Part shown: positions 55,504 through 64,000 of the stretch, in pieces
Position numbering within the stretch: the stretch's first letter is position 1
Layout of the letters: every line of letters begins with the position of its first letter
Assembly (NCBI GenBank): GCA_965249595.1
Contig: OZ252242.1
Coordinates: 744,001 to 808,000 of the forward strand
Direction: 5' to 3'
Source: VXNJ01 sp965249595
GTDB lineage: Bacteria; Chloroflexota; UBA11872; VXNJ01
Length of the DNA stretch: 64,000 nt
Translations under genes and position numbers: made by a program
Notes under the pieces: model-generated
What the model saw: the letters and a program-made list of their open reading frames with translations, nothing else
Database searches by the model: none
Told to the model about the DNA's origin: nothing

Positions 55504-57022
55504 GGCTCACCTGTGTCGTTGAATGCGGCGGCAATTCGACCCGCAGGCGCCCACCTTCAACCTGGCAAGGATGGTCGGCAGCACGAACGGCGTCGGGATT
55601 TTGGGCGCAATTGTGATCGGCCGGGTCGGCCGACGTGAGCACCCGCGCGGCAGCCGATGCAATCTGCGACTCCACCACCCGGGCGGCGAGCGGCAAAGCT
55701 GCCGTCAGATGCAGGTTTGTAAGGCACAGGTTGGCGCTGCGGCCATCGGGGGATACCGAGGCCGAGACGCTCAGCTGTTCGACCGGCCGTCCGGCTTGGC
55801 CTGAATCGGCGATCGTGGGGGCTTCGCTTATTACCCGCACGGCGTCATTTCCTACGTGGGCGCGGTAGAACTCAAAGATGTCGAGATTGGGAGTGGACCA
55901 GTTTTCGGGGCCGTCGACCTTGACCAGGCATTGGAGAACGTTTATGGTTTGGGCGACATTGCTCATCACCATCCGGTGTGACCAGTTGGTGAAGTAATCG
56001 AGCGTGGCGGCCCCGCATATCGCCTCGCGAACGGTGTTGACCTGCTCGACGCCACTGGCGGTATTGGCCGCCGAGCGACACCAGACTCCCCATTCGTCAA
56101 AAACAATACCGATTCGTTTACCGGCGTCCTCATGGTGAGAGAGGATCCCGTCGGTCCTGATCAGATCGTCCTCGATGACCTGTAGTTCACCGATCAGGGC
56201 GTGGTAATCACTGTCGCCAAAGCCCACATCCGGCCCGCCGGCGAAGAGATAGCGGTGCAGCGAAAGGTGATCGATCGCGCCAAAAGAGCGATCTCCTCTC
56301 ACCCCTTCCAGAAACCTTCGGTTCCAGCAGGGGGTGTGGCCGACGGCCACCATTTCAGCGCCCAGGTCCATTTTCTGGAGGTAGTTGGCGTAGCGGCGGT
56401 AGTCGGCGGCATATTCCTCGGGCCTGAGGGTGCCGCCACAGCCCCAGTTCTCATTGCCGACCCCCCACCATTGCACGCCAAAGGGTTCGGGATGGCCATT
56501 GGTGGCCCTTTCCTGCACCAGGCTGAGATCGGATTCCGAGGCATTGCAATACTCGAGCCAATCGATCATCTCGGCCACCGTCCCGGAGCCCAGGTTGCCG
56601 CAGACGTAGGTTTCGGCCCCCAGTTCTTTTGCGAACCGCATAAATTCGTGGGTTCCGAACTGATTGGTCTCCGGCCCGCCCCACCAGATATTGCGGGTCG
56701 TGGGTCGCCGGGCCGGATCGCCGATCCCGTCGCGCCAGTGGTAGTGATCGGCGAAACACCCGCCCGGCCAGCGGTAGACGGTACCTTCGCTAACGCCGCG
56801 CAGGCGGTCGAGGGTGTATTTGCGGAGGCCCGCCAGATTCGGTATTTCGGATTCGCGGCCCACCCAGATGCCCGGATAAGTGCAATTGCCCAGGTGCTCA
56901 ACGAAATGGGAATAGAGGCGGGGGTCAATGCGAGCAATGCGGGCGTGACGGTCGATCGTTAGATGGGCGGTCAAGGTACGGCCTTTGGCAGGTTGGGATC
57001 GGGCGATAACTCTATGCTCCAT
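55487..57022 (-). CDS. GH51 alpha-L-arabinofuranosidase
   Basis: 511 residues. Family motifs are HFVEHLGNCTYPGIW at the N-terminus, RWPGGCFADHYHWRDGIG near 85, GVGNENWGCGG near 185 (acid/base Glu) and VFDEWGVW near 310 (nucleophile Glu), followed by the C-terminal beta-sandwich. Releases alpha-L-arabinofuranose from arabinan or arabinoxylan. ATG 57022 is preferred over TTG 57052. First gene of the GH51-epimerase-isomerase run. No signal peptide, so intracellular. Confidence 0.9.
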   Translation of the reverse strand: MEHRVIARSQPAKGRTLTAHLTIDRHARIARIDPRLYSHFVEHLGNCTYPGIWVGRESEIPNLAGLRKYTLDRLRGVSEGTVYRWPGGCFADHYHWRDGIGDPARRPTTRNIWWGGPETNQFGTHEFMRFAKELGAETYVCGNLGSGTVAEMIDWLEYCNASESDLSLVQERATNGHPEPFGVQWWGVGNENWGCGGTLRPEEYAADYRRYANYLQKMDLGAEMVAVGHTPCWNRRFLEGVRGDRSFGAIDHLSLHRYLFAGGPDVGFGDSDYHALIGELQVIEDDLIRTDGILSHHEDAGKRIGIVFDEWGVWCRSAANTASGVEQVNTVREAICGAATLDYFTNWSHRMVMSNVAQTINVLQCLVKVDGPENWSTPNLDIFEFYRAHVGNDAVRVISEAPTIADSGQAGRPVEQLSVSASVSPDGRSANLCLTNLHLTAALPLAARVVESQIASAAARVLTSADPADHNCAQNPDAVRAADHPCQVEGGRLRVELPPHSTTQVSLDLGD

Positions 57023-57047
57023 ATTGCCAATTGGGTCACCGGCGATG

Positions 57048-57059
57048 GCCAATATTGGC
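57048..57059. promoter_or_regulatory. 12-bp palindrome upstream of GH51
   Basis: gccaatattggc is a perfect palindrome 26 bp before the GH51 ATG, in the divergent gap with the ABC genes. Size and position suit a repressor operator. No other copy was noticed, and chance is possible. Confidence 0.3.
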
Positions 57060-57242
57060 GATTGGAAATTTAAAGTCCAACCGTCGACACCACCCGATGA
57101 GCCAATATGACGCGGCGCCAGATGGGACGTTGCGGCCCAACACAGGTGGAGTCGCGGTGAGTTGCGGCCGGTCAGAATTGAGGCAACAAATCCAGGTCTA
57201 AGTTCCCAACCGTGCGAAAATCGCCGGCGGCGGGATTTGGCA

Positions 57243-58196
57243 ATGCTCGATCTAAAGGAGCCCCGGATCGAATCGAATAATGGCTATTCACCGCTGGCAA
57301 TTCGGGCGCGGGGCTTAAAGAAGCGCTACGGGAAAGTACACGCCTTGGCCGGTATGGACTTGGACGTTCCGACGGGTTGCATCTACGGCCTGCTGGGCCC
57401 CAACGGCGCCGGCAAGACCACCTTTTTGGGCGCGTTGCTCGGTCTGATAAAGACCGATGCCGGCGGTATCGAATTGTTCGGTCAGGATAGTACCCGCAAC
57501 CGGCCGCGGTTGCTGCGTCGGGTCGGGGCAGTAATTGAAACGCCGCTCTTCTATCCCTATCTTTCGGGGCGCAAGAACCTGCAGGTGATGGCTCGATATT
57601 GGGGTCAAATCGATCCCGCACGCATCGACGAGGCACTGGTCACGGTGGGACTTGGTGATCGCGCTGATTCGAAATTTAAGACTTATTCAACCGGAATGCG
57701 TCAGCGCCTGGGCTTGGCCAATGCGCTGATCGCCGACCCCGAACTTTTGGTTCTCGACGAGCCGACGGCCGGGTTGGATCCGCGCGGAGCTCGGGAATTT
57801 CGCGATCTCATCCGCCAGGTGGCCGAGGGCGCTGAGGCGACCGTGATACTCTCATCGCACCTGCTTTCGGAGGTTGAGCAAACCTGCGATCAAGTTGGGA
57901 TATTGGTCGCCGGGTCCACCGTTGTGCAGGGCAGTGTGGAAGACCTGTTGGCCAGCGGCCGCGGGGTTCGCTTTACGGTCAGCGATGTGTCCGGTGCCTT
58001 GGAAGCCTTGCCGGTCGGAGGCTGGCGCGGAACCCGCGAGAGCGAGACGACGCTGATCGCCCACGTTGAATCGGAGCAGGCGGCCGATGTTAATCGTGCG
58101 TTGGTAAGCGCCGGAATTGACGTCCTGGGAATCGGACCGGCGGCCATAGACCTGGAGACCTTCTACATCGACAACACGGCAGATGAAAGTCCATGA
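57243..58196 (+). CDS. ABC transporter ATP-binding protein
   Basis: 317 residues. Walker A GPNGAGKTT near 65, signature YSTGMRQRL near 163, Walker B LLVLDEPTAGLDP near 185 and switch His in LSSHLLSE complete a nucleotide-binding domain of the CcmA/DrrA type. The C-terminal 90 residues are the usual accessory domain. It overlaps the permease start by 4 bp. Likely energises an export system with it. Confidence 0.9.
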   Translation: MLDLKEPRIESNNGYSPLAIRARGLKKRYGKVHALAGMDLDVPTGCIYGLLGPNGAGKTTFLGALLGLIKTDAGGIELFGQDSTRNRPRLLRRVGAVIETPLFYPYLSGRKNLQVMARYWGQIDPARIDEALVTVGLGDRADSKFKTYSTGMRQRLGLANALIADPELLVLDEPTAGLDPRGAREFRDLIRQVAEGAEATVILSSHLLSEVEQTCDQVGILVAGSTVVQGSVEDLLASGRGVRFTVSDVSGALEALPVGGWRGTRESETTLIAHVESEQAADVNRALVSAGIDVLGIGPAAIDLETFYIDNTADESP

Positions 58197-59059
58197 GACA
58201 CCTGCTGCTGGCCGAGTTCGCCAAGATTTTGGGTCGGCGCATGACCTGGATCCTGCTGGTGCTACTGCAATTGATTGGGCCGGCGACGGTCCTGCTTTTC
58301 AAATTCGTGTCATTGATCGAGGTGGCCGACAGCGGGTTGACCGAATCGCTGGGCTCGTTGGTCGGATTTCCCAACGGCTACATGGCATTGCTGGCGCTTA
58401 ACGCCCAGTTTGGTTCGTTTCTGGCGATGATATTTGCGGCTTTCTTCGTGGGCTCGGAATTTAACTGGGGAACGATTCGCCAACTGTTTGCCCGCGGACC
58501 GCGGCGTTCCCACGTCCTCATCGCCAAATTGATCGCGCTGGTGGTGTCGGTAGTTGCGGCCATCAGCTTAACGATGGTGATCTCAGGCATCACCATGTGG
58601 GTCAGTGACCTGGCCTTTTCAACGATCGCAATCGGTCAATCGGAAGACTTTGCGTCGGACCTATTCGATCGCTACGTTAGCACCATTGGGGTGTTGCTCT
58701 TCTACGGATTGCTGGGGTTTGCTATTGCCATACTGACCCGTTCGGCGGCCGCTGGCATGGCCATTCCGCTGGTATTTGTGGTATTTATGCCGGTGATAAC
58801 CGAGATCGCCGCCGCGGTTGGCGATGGTTTCTGGGATGCCCTGCCCGATTACCTGCCGCACCGCCTCGAACCGACAGCCTATGGACAACAGGCCCTAATG
58901 GCGGCGTTTGCCGGACTTGCCGAGGGTGGCGATTTCTCCGCCACCTACTCCGGACCCGATCGCGCTCAAGCGATCGGCTTGATGGCCCTCTATTCGCTCG
59001 GGCTGGTTGCGCTGGCCATTCTGGTCACCGCCCGCCGCGATTTTCCGCAGTCGGGATAG
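58193..59059 (+). CDS. ABC transporter permease (ABC-2 type)
   Basis: 288 residues with about six hydrophobic segments, starting at residues 19-40 and ending VALAILVTARRDF. GSEFNWGTIRQLFARGPRRSH near 88 is the typical cytosolic coupling segment of ABC-2 permeases associated with CcmA-like ATPases. ATGA overlap with the ATPase gene. Substrate unknown (lipid, drug or peptide export are common). Confidence 0.85.
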   Translation: MRHLLLAEFAKILGRRMTWILLVLLQLIGPATVLLFKFVSLIEVADSGLTESLGSLVGFPNGYMALLALNAQFGSFLAMIFAAFFVGSEFNWGTIRQLFARGPRRSHVLIAKLIALVVSVVAAISLTMVISGITMWVSDLAFSTIAIGQSEDFASDLFDRYVSTIGVLLFYGLLGFAIAILTRSAAAGMAIPLVFVVFMPVITEIAAAVGDGFWDALPDYLPHRLEPTAYGQQALMAAFAGLAEGGDFSATYSGPDRAQAIGLMALYSLGLVALAILVTARRDFPQSG

Positions 59060-59074
59060 GTGGCGCCTTCGGGC

Positions 59075-59530
59075 CTAGAGGTTCTCCGTATCGGCCCCGG
59101 CGGCGGCCAGGATATCGCGATATTGGGTCTCAGAGCGCGGATCGAGCTCGTGGAGCGCATAGTTGACCCGACCGCCCTCGCCAACTAGGTAAACATCGCG
59201 CTCGGCCTTGCCGGATTCACGCAGACAGTCGAAGGCAACGGCGGCGGCCTGGTCATCGGCCAGCAACTCGAACGGTAAATCCAACGATTGTTTGAAGCGA
59301 TGCTGGGTCTGCAGGGAGTCGATAGATACTCCGAACACTTGCACCCCGGCCGCTGCGAACCGCGGATGGAGGAATTTGAGGACCTCCATCTCATGGGTGC
59401 AACCGCTGGTGAATGACTTGGGATAGAACGCGAGCAGAACCTGCCGGCCGGTGGTAGCCGACGCCAGATCAAAATTGCCACCACCGGTTGAGGGAATTTC
59501 GAAGTTGGGCGCGATATCGCCGTTTTCCAA
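59075..59530 (-). CDS. Peroxiredoxin (AhpC/TSA/Bcp family)
   Basis: 151 residues. YPKSFTSGCT matches the PxxxTxxC peroxidatic motif (Cys near 44). The PrxQ-type resolving Cys five residues later is absent; the only other Cys is in AFDCLRES near 100, so it may act as a 1-Cys or atypical enzyme. Reduces peroxides using thiols. It converges on the ABC permease gene. Confidence 0.85.
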   Translation of the reverse strand: MENGDIAPNFEIPSTGGGNFDLASATTGRQVLLAFYPKSFTSGCTHEMEVLKFLHPRFAAAGVQVFGVSIDSLQTQHRFKQSLDLPFELLADDQAAAVAFDCLRESGKAERDVYLVGEGGRVNYALHELDPRSETQYRDILAAAGADTENL

Positions 59531-59843
59531 TTGCGCGGCCTTATCGGTAAACGGCCCGTGGGCGGGCCAAATGGATCGCTGAGGGCAATTTTTGCACGGC
59601 CTCGACCAGCCAATTCAGTGCGATCGAGGTTCAATTGCGCACGGCGATCGTAATAGCACCAACAATTGACGGCGTTTTTCGATTGACTTTGAAGCCCTCG
59701 TTGCGGCAACCGCGAGTGCGGGTGGGCCCTAGGGGTCAATCTTTGGCGAAATTATTGAAGCTGGCATGGCGCAGTTGAAAATTGCCAAGGCCGGCTACCC
59801 AATTGCGCTGGACCTTAAAGCTGATAGGCGAACGGAAAACCGA
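59531..59843. other. Divergent gap between peroxiredoxin and aldo/keto reductase
   Basis: About 313 bp. An in-frame ATG at 59766 would add 26 residues to the downstream reductase. Otherwise nothing gene-like, and no strong hairpin or promoter match was seen. It presumably holds both promoters. Confidence 0.4.
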
Positions 59844-60794
59844 ATGCGCTACGTGGATATTGCCGGTCTGGACAAGCCTGTTGCACGGGTCGCGCTGGGC
59901 ACTGAGGACTATTTTCTCACCGAATTCGACTACCGCGCCCAAATCCTTGATTCCTACCTGGCCGGCGGCGGCAACGCCATCGACACGGCCCGCGGCTATG
60001 CCACCCGAAACGGTGTTGCCAATTCGGAATTGGTGGTCGGCAAGTGGATGGCCGAGCGTGGCAACCGCCAAGAGGTCGTAATCATCACCAAGGGCGTTCA
60101 CCCTCCCTCGGGGCAGGCCCTGGGCCGCATGAGCAAGGAGGAGATCGGCCTCGATATTTCCGATTCGCTGGAGGCCTTGGCGGTGGAGAGTATCGACATT
60201 TGGCTTTTTCACCGTGACAATCCCAATGTCGAGGTCGCGGCGATTATGGATTGGATCAATGCTCACGTTGATGCCGGCCGGATAAAGGTATTCGGGGCGT
60301 CGAACTGGTCCCTCGATCGATATGAGGCGGCCAATGCTTATGCCGCTGCCAATGGCCTTGCCGGGTTTGCCTTGTTGTCCAACCACTTCGGCTTGGCCAC
60401 CCAGCAGGCACCGCGTTGGCCCGGCTGTCGGAACGTGGATCCGGCCGAGCGCGCGCAGCTTTTAGCGACCGGCAAGCCCAATCTGGCCTGGTCGGCGCAA
60501 TGTGGCGGATTTTTTGCCGGCATCTACGATCCGGCCGAACGCTCCAATACCCAGATGGTCAACACCTATTACGATGACGAGAATTTTGCCCGCTTGGAAC
60601 GGGCCCGGCAACTGTCTGCTCAATTGGGAATCTCGCCGGTGCAGGTTGCCCTCGCCTACACCCTCAGCCAAGATTTTGATTCAATGGGCGTCTTCTGGTC
60701 AGCCAATCAAAGAGAGCTCAACGAGACCCTGACGGCAGTCGATATCGTCCTTGACGCCGGGCAGCGGGCGTTCTTGGAAGGCGCCAACGCTTAG
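59844..60794 (+). CDS. Aldo/keto reductase
   Basis: 316 residues from ATG 59844 (MRYVDIAGLDKPVARVALGTED), which matches the normal family N-terminus; ATG 59766 is an alternative. Tetrad: Asp and Tyr in AIDTARGYATRNG (about 50), Lys in IITKG (about 83) and His in IWLFHRDN (about 120). Distinct from the other three reductases in the window. Substrate unknown. Confidence 0.82.
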   Translation: MRYVDIAGLDKPVARVALGTEDYFLTEFDYRAQILDSYLAGGGNAIDTARGYATRNGVANSELVVGKWMAERGNRQEVVIITKGVHPPSGQALGRMSKEEIGLDISDSLEALAVESIDIWLFHRDNPNVEVAAIMDWINAHVDAGRIKVFGASNWSLDRYEAANAYAAANGLAGFALLSNHFGLATQQAPRWPGCRNVDPAERAQLLATGKPNLAWSAQCGGFFAGIYDPAERSNTQMVNTYYDDENFARLERARQLSAQLGISPVQVALAYTLSQDFDSMGVFWSANQRELNETLTAVDIVLDAGQRAFLEGANA

Positions 60795-60852
60795 TTACCC
60801 GCCCATCCACTCAATGGGCCGGTTTTGGCCGCGCCATAGGGATAAGCCGGCG

Positions 60853-61629
60853 TCAGGCTCGGGTGGCCCCGCCGCTAAGGGCCATCTTGGAAGTGAGCCC
60901 ACCATCGACATAGAGGATTTCGCCGCTGATGTAATCGGCATCGGGGTCGGCCAGGAATGTGGCGGTGCGGCCAATGTCGTCGACATCGCCCAATTTTCCG
61001 TTTGGCACGTTTGCTGCCATGGCGGCTGAATCGGCGCCCACGCGGTCGTAGCGCGGTACGTAAATTGCCCCCGGGGCGATGGCGTTGGCGGTTATTCCGA
61101 ACTGGCCCAATTCAACCGCCAGACCACGCGTAAATTCATTGATCCCGCCCTTGGTGGCCCCGTAGAGCACCAGGTTGGGTATGTGCTGGACACCATGCAC
61201 CGACGAAACATTGATGATCCGGCCATAGCCGCGTTCAATCATGTGCGGGGCAGCCGTCCGGCAGGTGACGAACATCGATCGCAGGTTGATCGAAAACAAA
61301 TCGTCCCAATCCTGCTCGGTGCACTCGACGAACGGTTTGGCCAGGGTGTAACCGGCGTTGTTGACGACGATGTCGAGACGTCCCCAGCGCCCAACCGCCG
61401 CATCGACCAAGGCGGCAGCGTCAGAGGAGGCCCGCAAGTCAATCGGTATCGTAATGGCATCGGTTCCGTTAGCGCTCAGCTCAGCCTGCAGTTGCTCGGC
61501 GCCGCTGATAGAGTGATGGGCCGAGAGCAGCAGGTTGGCCCCGGCCGCGGCGAGGTGGCGAGCGATGCCGACCCCGATGCCGGTGCCGGCGCCGGTGATG
61601 ATGGCGGTGTGTCCGGATAGTGATCCCAT
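60853..61629 (-). CDS. Short-chain dehydrogenase/reductase
   Basis: 258 residues. TGAGTGIG near 13, NNAGY near 91, catalytic Ser in NVSSVHG near 143 and YGATK near 157, followed by the C-terminal ISGEILYVDGG typical of 3-oxoacyl-ACP reductase or sugar dehydrogenase-type SDRs. Divergent from another SDR gene across a 148-bp gap. Confidence 0.87.
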   Translation of the reverse strand: MGSLSGHTAIITGAGTGIGVGIARHLAAAGANLLLSAHHSISGAEQLQAELSANGTDAITIPIDLRASSDAAALVDAAVGRWGRLDIVVNNAGYTLAKPFVECTEQDWDDLFSINLRSMFVTCRTAAPHMIERGYGRIINVSSVHGVQHIPNLVLYGATKGGINEFTRGLAVELGQFGITANAIAPGAIYVPRYDRVGADSAAMAANVPNGKLGDVDDIGRTATFLADPDADYISGEILYVDGGLTSKMALSGGATRA

Positions 61630-61777
61630 GGTTGGCGATTACTTTCAAAATGTATTGGCAATTGCTTTGGCCGCGGCTTTGATTGCCCGGGGGCTTTGGA
61701 CATCGGCCGGAATAACTTTTAGTTTCATCTAGTCGGTAGATCGCCGGACAGGTGAAAGCAGTGAGAGCGAAGAGAAA

Positions 61778-62638
61778 ATGCGGCACAAGGATCGGGTTGC
61801 AGTAGTTACCGGCGCAGCCCAGAACATTGGCATGGCTACCGCCGAACGCTTGGCCACCGAAGGCGCCGCCGTGCTGCTGGTCGATATCCAAGACCAAAAG
61901 GGCGAGCGAGCCGCCGCCCGGCTGCGGGAAAATAGCCACCGCGCCACCTATCTGGGCGCTGACCTGACCGATCCGGCGGCCCCAGCCAAGATCGTCGATG
62001 CCGCTTTGGGCGAATTCGGCCGCCTTGACATCTTGGTCAACAACGCCGCCCCGATGCGGCCACCGGTCCGAATTGAAGATATCGAGGCCGGCGACTGGCG
62101 CGAACAGTTTGAAGTGATGGTGATCGCAACCCAGCTTTTGCTGAAACACGCGACCGACCCGTTGAGTGAGAACGAAGGCTCGGCCGTCATCAACGTTGCC
62201 TCGGTACATGGATTACTGGCGGCCGCCAATCGGGCCATCTACGACACCTGCAAGCATGCCGTCATCGGTTTGACCCGAGTCGCGGCCGTAGATTTGGGGC
62301 CGCGTGGGATCCGCGTCAATGCCCTCTGTCCGGGCCTGATCATGACCGATCGGATGGAAACCAGCGTGGCCAAGCACCCGGCGGTTATGGAGACCTGGTC
62401 GCAAAATTACCCCTTGCGGCGGGCTGGCCAACCATCTGAAATGGCCTCGGTGATTTCATTTCTGGCTTCGGCCGAGGCCTCCTACATGACCGGCGCGGTG
62501 GTTGTTGCCGACGGCGGACTGACCGCCCAATTGCAGGAGGACGCCGGTTGGCACATGTACGAATGGGCCAAAAACCGCGGTCTGGGCAAAACTCTGCTCG
62601 AACAGATGGTGGAAGACAGCTTCGCAAAAGAAGAATAA
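61778..62638 (+). CDS. Short-chain dehydrogenase/reductase
   Basis: 286 residues. TGAAQNIG (variant of TGxxxGIG) near 11, NNAA near 89 in place of NNAG, VASVHG near 140 and YDTCK near 155. A C-terminal extension of about 25 residues (GWHMYEWAKNRGLGKTLLEQ) follows the VVADGGLT strand. Substrate unknown; likely sugar or hydroxyacid oxidation. Confidence 0.85.
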   Translation: MRHKDRVAVVTGAAQNIGMATAERLATEGAAVLLVDIQDQKGERAAARLRENSHRATYLGADLTDPAAPAKIVDAALGEFGRLDILVNNAAPMRPPVRIEDIEAGDWREQFEVMVIATQLLLKHATDPLSENEGSAVINVASVHGLLAAANRAIYDTCKHAVIGLTRVAAVDLGPRGIRVNALCPGLIMTDRMETSVAKHPAVMETWSQNYPLRRAGQPSEMASVISFLASAEASYMTGAVVVADGGLTAQLQEDAGWHMYEWAKNRGLGKTLLEQMVEDSFAKEE

Positions 62639-62728
62639 ATGTCCGATGGCGGGACCCGACCGGTCAAAATTGCCCGACCGTGCCCCTGACGTTTGGGCCT
62701 TTTCTTTCCGCCGACCGGAAGCCTGACC

Positions 62729-63859
62729 ATGCCGATGCCGCGTCACCGCCTGCCCTATCGGGTGGGCATTGGAACCAACCGTGAACCGGACCGTGACTAC
62801 GGTTTGCCAGCGGAATCGAAGCCGCCTCGCGTCTACAACGGGCCGGTGGGCGTGCGCCATTGGGACCGCGATCGGGCCTGGTACGGATACACGCTTTTCT
62901 CGCCCGCATTCGGCAACAGCGAATACTTAATCGACATGAATGGCCGGGTCGTTCACGAGTGGCCGGTGGTGCACAGTCAGTGGGCCGAACTGGACGCCGA
63001 CGGCACTCTCTTTTGGGACAACTACTTCGGCGGGGTATTTGAATCCGATCTAGCCGGCAACGTGGTCTGGGGGTGGCACGGACGGACCCATCACGACTTC
63101 CACCGTTACGAGGATGGCTCGATACTCACCCTCTATCAGAAGGATCGGCACCGCCCGGACATCTTCGCCGGCGGGCCAATCCAGGATGACCAGTTGATCA
63201 TGCTCGACCGCGACACCCGCGTGCACTGGGAATGGTGGCTTTCCGACCACATCGACACCCTGGTGGACATGGGCGGGATCGCCCGCGAGCACCAGCGCGC
63301 CGACTGGGCCCACACCAACACGGTCACGGTATTGCCCGATAACCCGATTGGTCGCTCCGATCCGCGCTTTAGGGCGGGCAATTACCTGTTGTCGCACCGG
63401 CAACTCGACTTGATTTCCATAGTTGATTCTCAAACCCGCCAAATCGTATGGGTCTGGGGCTTTGGAACCCTCGACGGCCAGCATCAGGCCCAGATGTTGC
63501 CCAACGGCCACATCCTATTGTTTGACAACGGCACCCGCCGCGGTTGGTCGTGCGTTCGTCAATTTGATCCGCGCGACCAGGATGTGATGGTCTGGCAGTA
63601 CGCCGCCGGAGCCGAGTTCTTCTCGCCCTTTCGGGCCGGCCAACAGCGCCTGCCCAATGGCAATACCCTCATATGCGAGGCCGACTGCGGACACCTATTC
63701 GAGGTGACCGAGGGCGGCGAAATCGTCTGGGACTACTATTGCCCGTTCTTTGGTGGACAGTACATAAACGTCTACCGGGCCGCGCGTTACAGCCCCGGCC
63801 ACTGCGAACCCTGGCTGGAGCCGGAAATTGTTGCCTATTCGCGAACCGGCAAGCGCTAG
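62729..63859 (+). CDS. Arylsulfotransferase (ASST)-like beta-propeller protein
   Basis: 376 residues. Repeated strands (LIDMNGRVVHEW, ESDLAGNVVWGW, VTEGGEIVWDYY) indicate a propeller. DWAHTNTVTVLPDN near 200 and GQHQAQMLPNGHILLFDNG near 250 match the His-containing motifs of bacterial arylsulfate sulfotransferases. Those move sulfate between phenols, usually in the periplasm; no signal peptide is visible here, so the role may differ. ATG 62729 is chosen with GGAAG upstream. Context includes three sulfatases in the window. Confidence 0.7.
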   Translation: MPMPRHRLPYRVGIGTNREPDRDYGLPAESKPPRVYNGPVGVRHWDRDRAWYGYTLFSPAFGNSEYLIDMNGRVVHEWPVVHSQWAELDADGTLFWDNYFGGVFESDLAGNVVWGWHGRTHHDFHRYEDGSILTLYQKDRHRPDIFAGGPIQDDQLIMLDRDTRVHWEWWLSDHIDTLVDMGGIAREHQRADWAHTNTVTVLPDNPIGRSDPRFRAGNYLLSHRQLDLISIVDSQTRQIVWVWGFGTLDGQHQAQMLPNGHILLFDNGTRRGWSCVRQFDPRDQDVMVWQYAAGAEFFSPFRAGQQRLPNGNTLICEADCGHLFEVTEGGEIVWDYYCPFFGGQYINVYRAARYSPGHCEPWLEPEIVAYSRTGKR

Positions 63860-63877
63860 ATTGCGCCCGACTGGCCG

Positions 63878-64000
63878 GTGACCAGCCAGAATGATCGGCC
63901 CATCGGCCCGCTGCGCTTCGTAATTTCGACGGTCGGTGCGTTTTTGGGCCGTGAGTGTCCCACCCACGCCGCAGCGATCGCCTTTCACACCAGCTTCTCG
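63878..64000 (+). CDS. YihY/BrkB-family membrane protein, N-terminal part
   Basis: The frame stays open to the window edge and reads FVISTVGAFLGRECPTHAAAI then AFHTSFS. This is the N-terminal pattern of YihY/virulence-factor BrkB proteins, where Ala-rich AAAIAFxxxFS begins the first transmembrane helix. GTG start, 18 bp after the previous stop. Only 41 codons are visible, so the call rests on this motif. Confidence 0.5.
   Translation, partial: MTSQNDRPIGPLRFVISTVGAFLGRECPTHAAAIAFHTSFS

Overview
The window is high-GC bacterial DNA. It is almost fully coding, with short intergenic gaps and many 1-11 bp gene overlaps (ATGA, GTGA, TGATG), and GTG or TTG starts are common. The core genes (gyrA, moaC, accD-accA, sbcD-sbcC, nrdA, aroC, upp, tRNA-Lys) are ordinary bacterial ones. 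The accessory load (three FGly-type sulfatases, GH127/GH116/GH51 glycosidases, four aldo/keto reductases, three classical and one extended SDR, a xanthine-dehydrogenase-family Mo hydroxylase) resembles free-living, carbohydrate-degrading environmental lineages. A Chloroflexota-like organism is my best guess. It is an inference from gene content only; no 16S or other decisive marker is present.

Layout. 0-9.7 kb: glycosidases GH127 and GH116, two paralogous MFS transporters flanking a Doc toxin/antitoxin pair, an SRPBCC protein and a YceI-domain membrane protein. 9.7-12.5 kb: sulfatase, VOC protein and SDR. 12.5-26.4 kb: housekeeping block with sbcDC, a DegV-family protein, tRNA-Lys(UUU), moaC-gyrA, an N-domain-less Clp ATPase, accDA and a phosphofructokinase with PPi-type residues. 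26.5-31.6 kb: a compact co-directional operon of metallophosphoesterase, dop, pup, pafA and a protein with two cyclic-nucleotide-binding-type domains. 31.6-35.3 kb: a duplicated unit of membrane-anchored unknown plus aldo/keto reductase, one copy of the unknown being a remnant, then a DUF2203 protein. 35.3-45.4 kb: nrdA, an M20 peptidase, upp, a NIPSNAP-like protein, then a minus-strand overlapping sulfatase-aroC-MFS run. 45.4-50.5 kb: a three-subunit Mo hydroxylase with a MoaD/ThiS-like protein ending GGR, and a beta-hydroxyacid dehydrogenase. 50.5-64 kb: a catabolic region with a sulfatase, cytochrome c lipoprotein, AKRs, TIM-barrel isomerase, epimerase, GH51, ABC exporter, peroxiredoxin, SDRs, an arylsulfotransferase-like protein and the start of a YihY/BrkB protein.

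How it fits together. The accessory genes are consistent with removing sulfate and arabinose/glucose residues from complex, perhaps algal or plant, polysaccharides and oxidising the released sugars with AKR/SDR/isomerase enzymes. The most notable locus is the pupylation operon: a 62-residue Pup ending GGQ but with a proline-rich tail unlike actinobacterial Pup, complete Dop and PafA, a translationally coupled dual cNMP-type sensor, and no proteasome or Mpa gene in the window. A second ubiquitin-fold candidate (MoaD-like, ending GGR) lies about 20 kb away.
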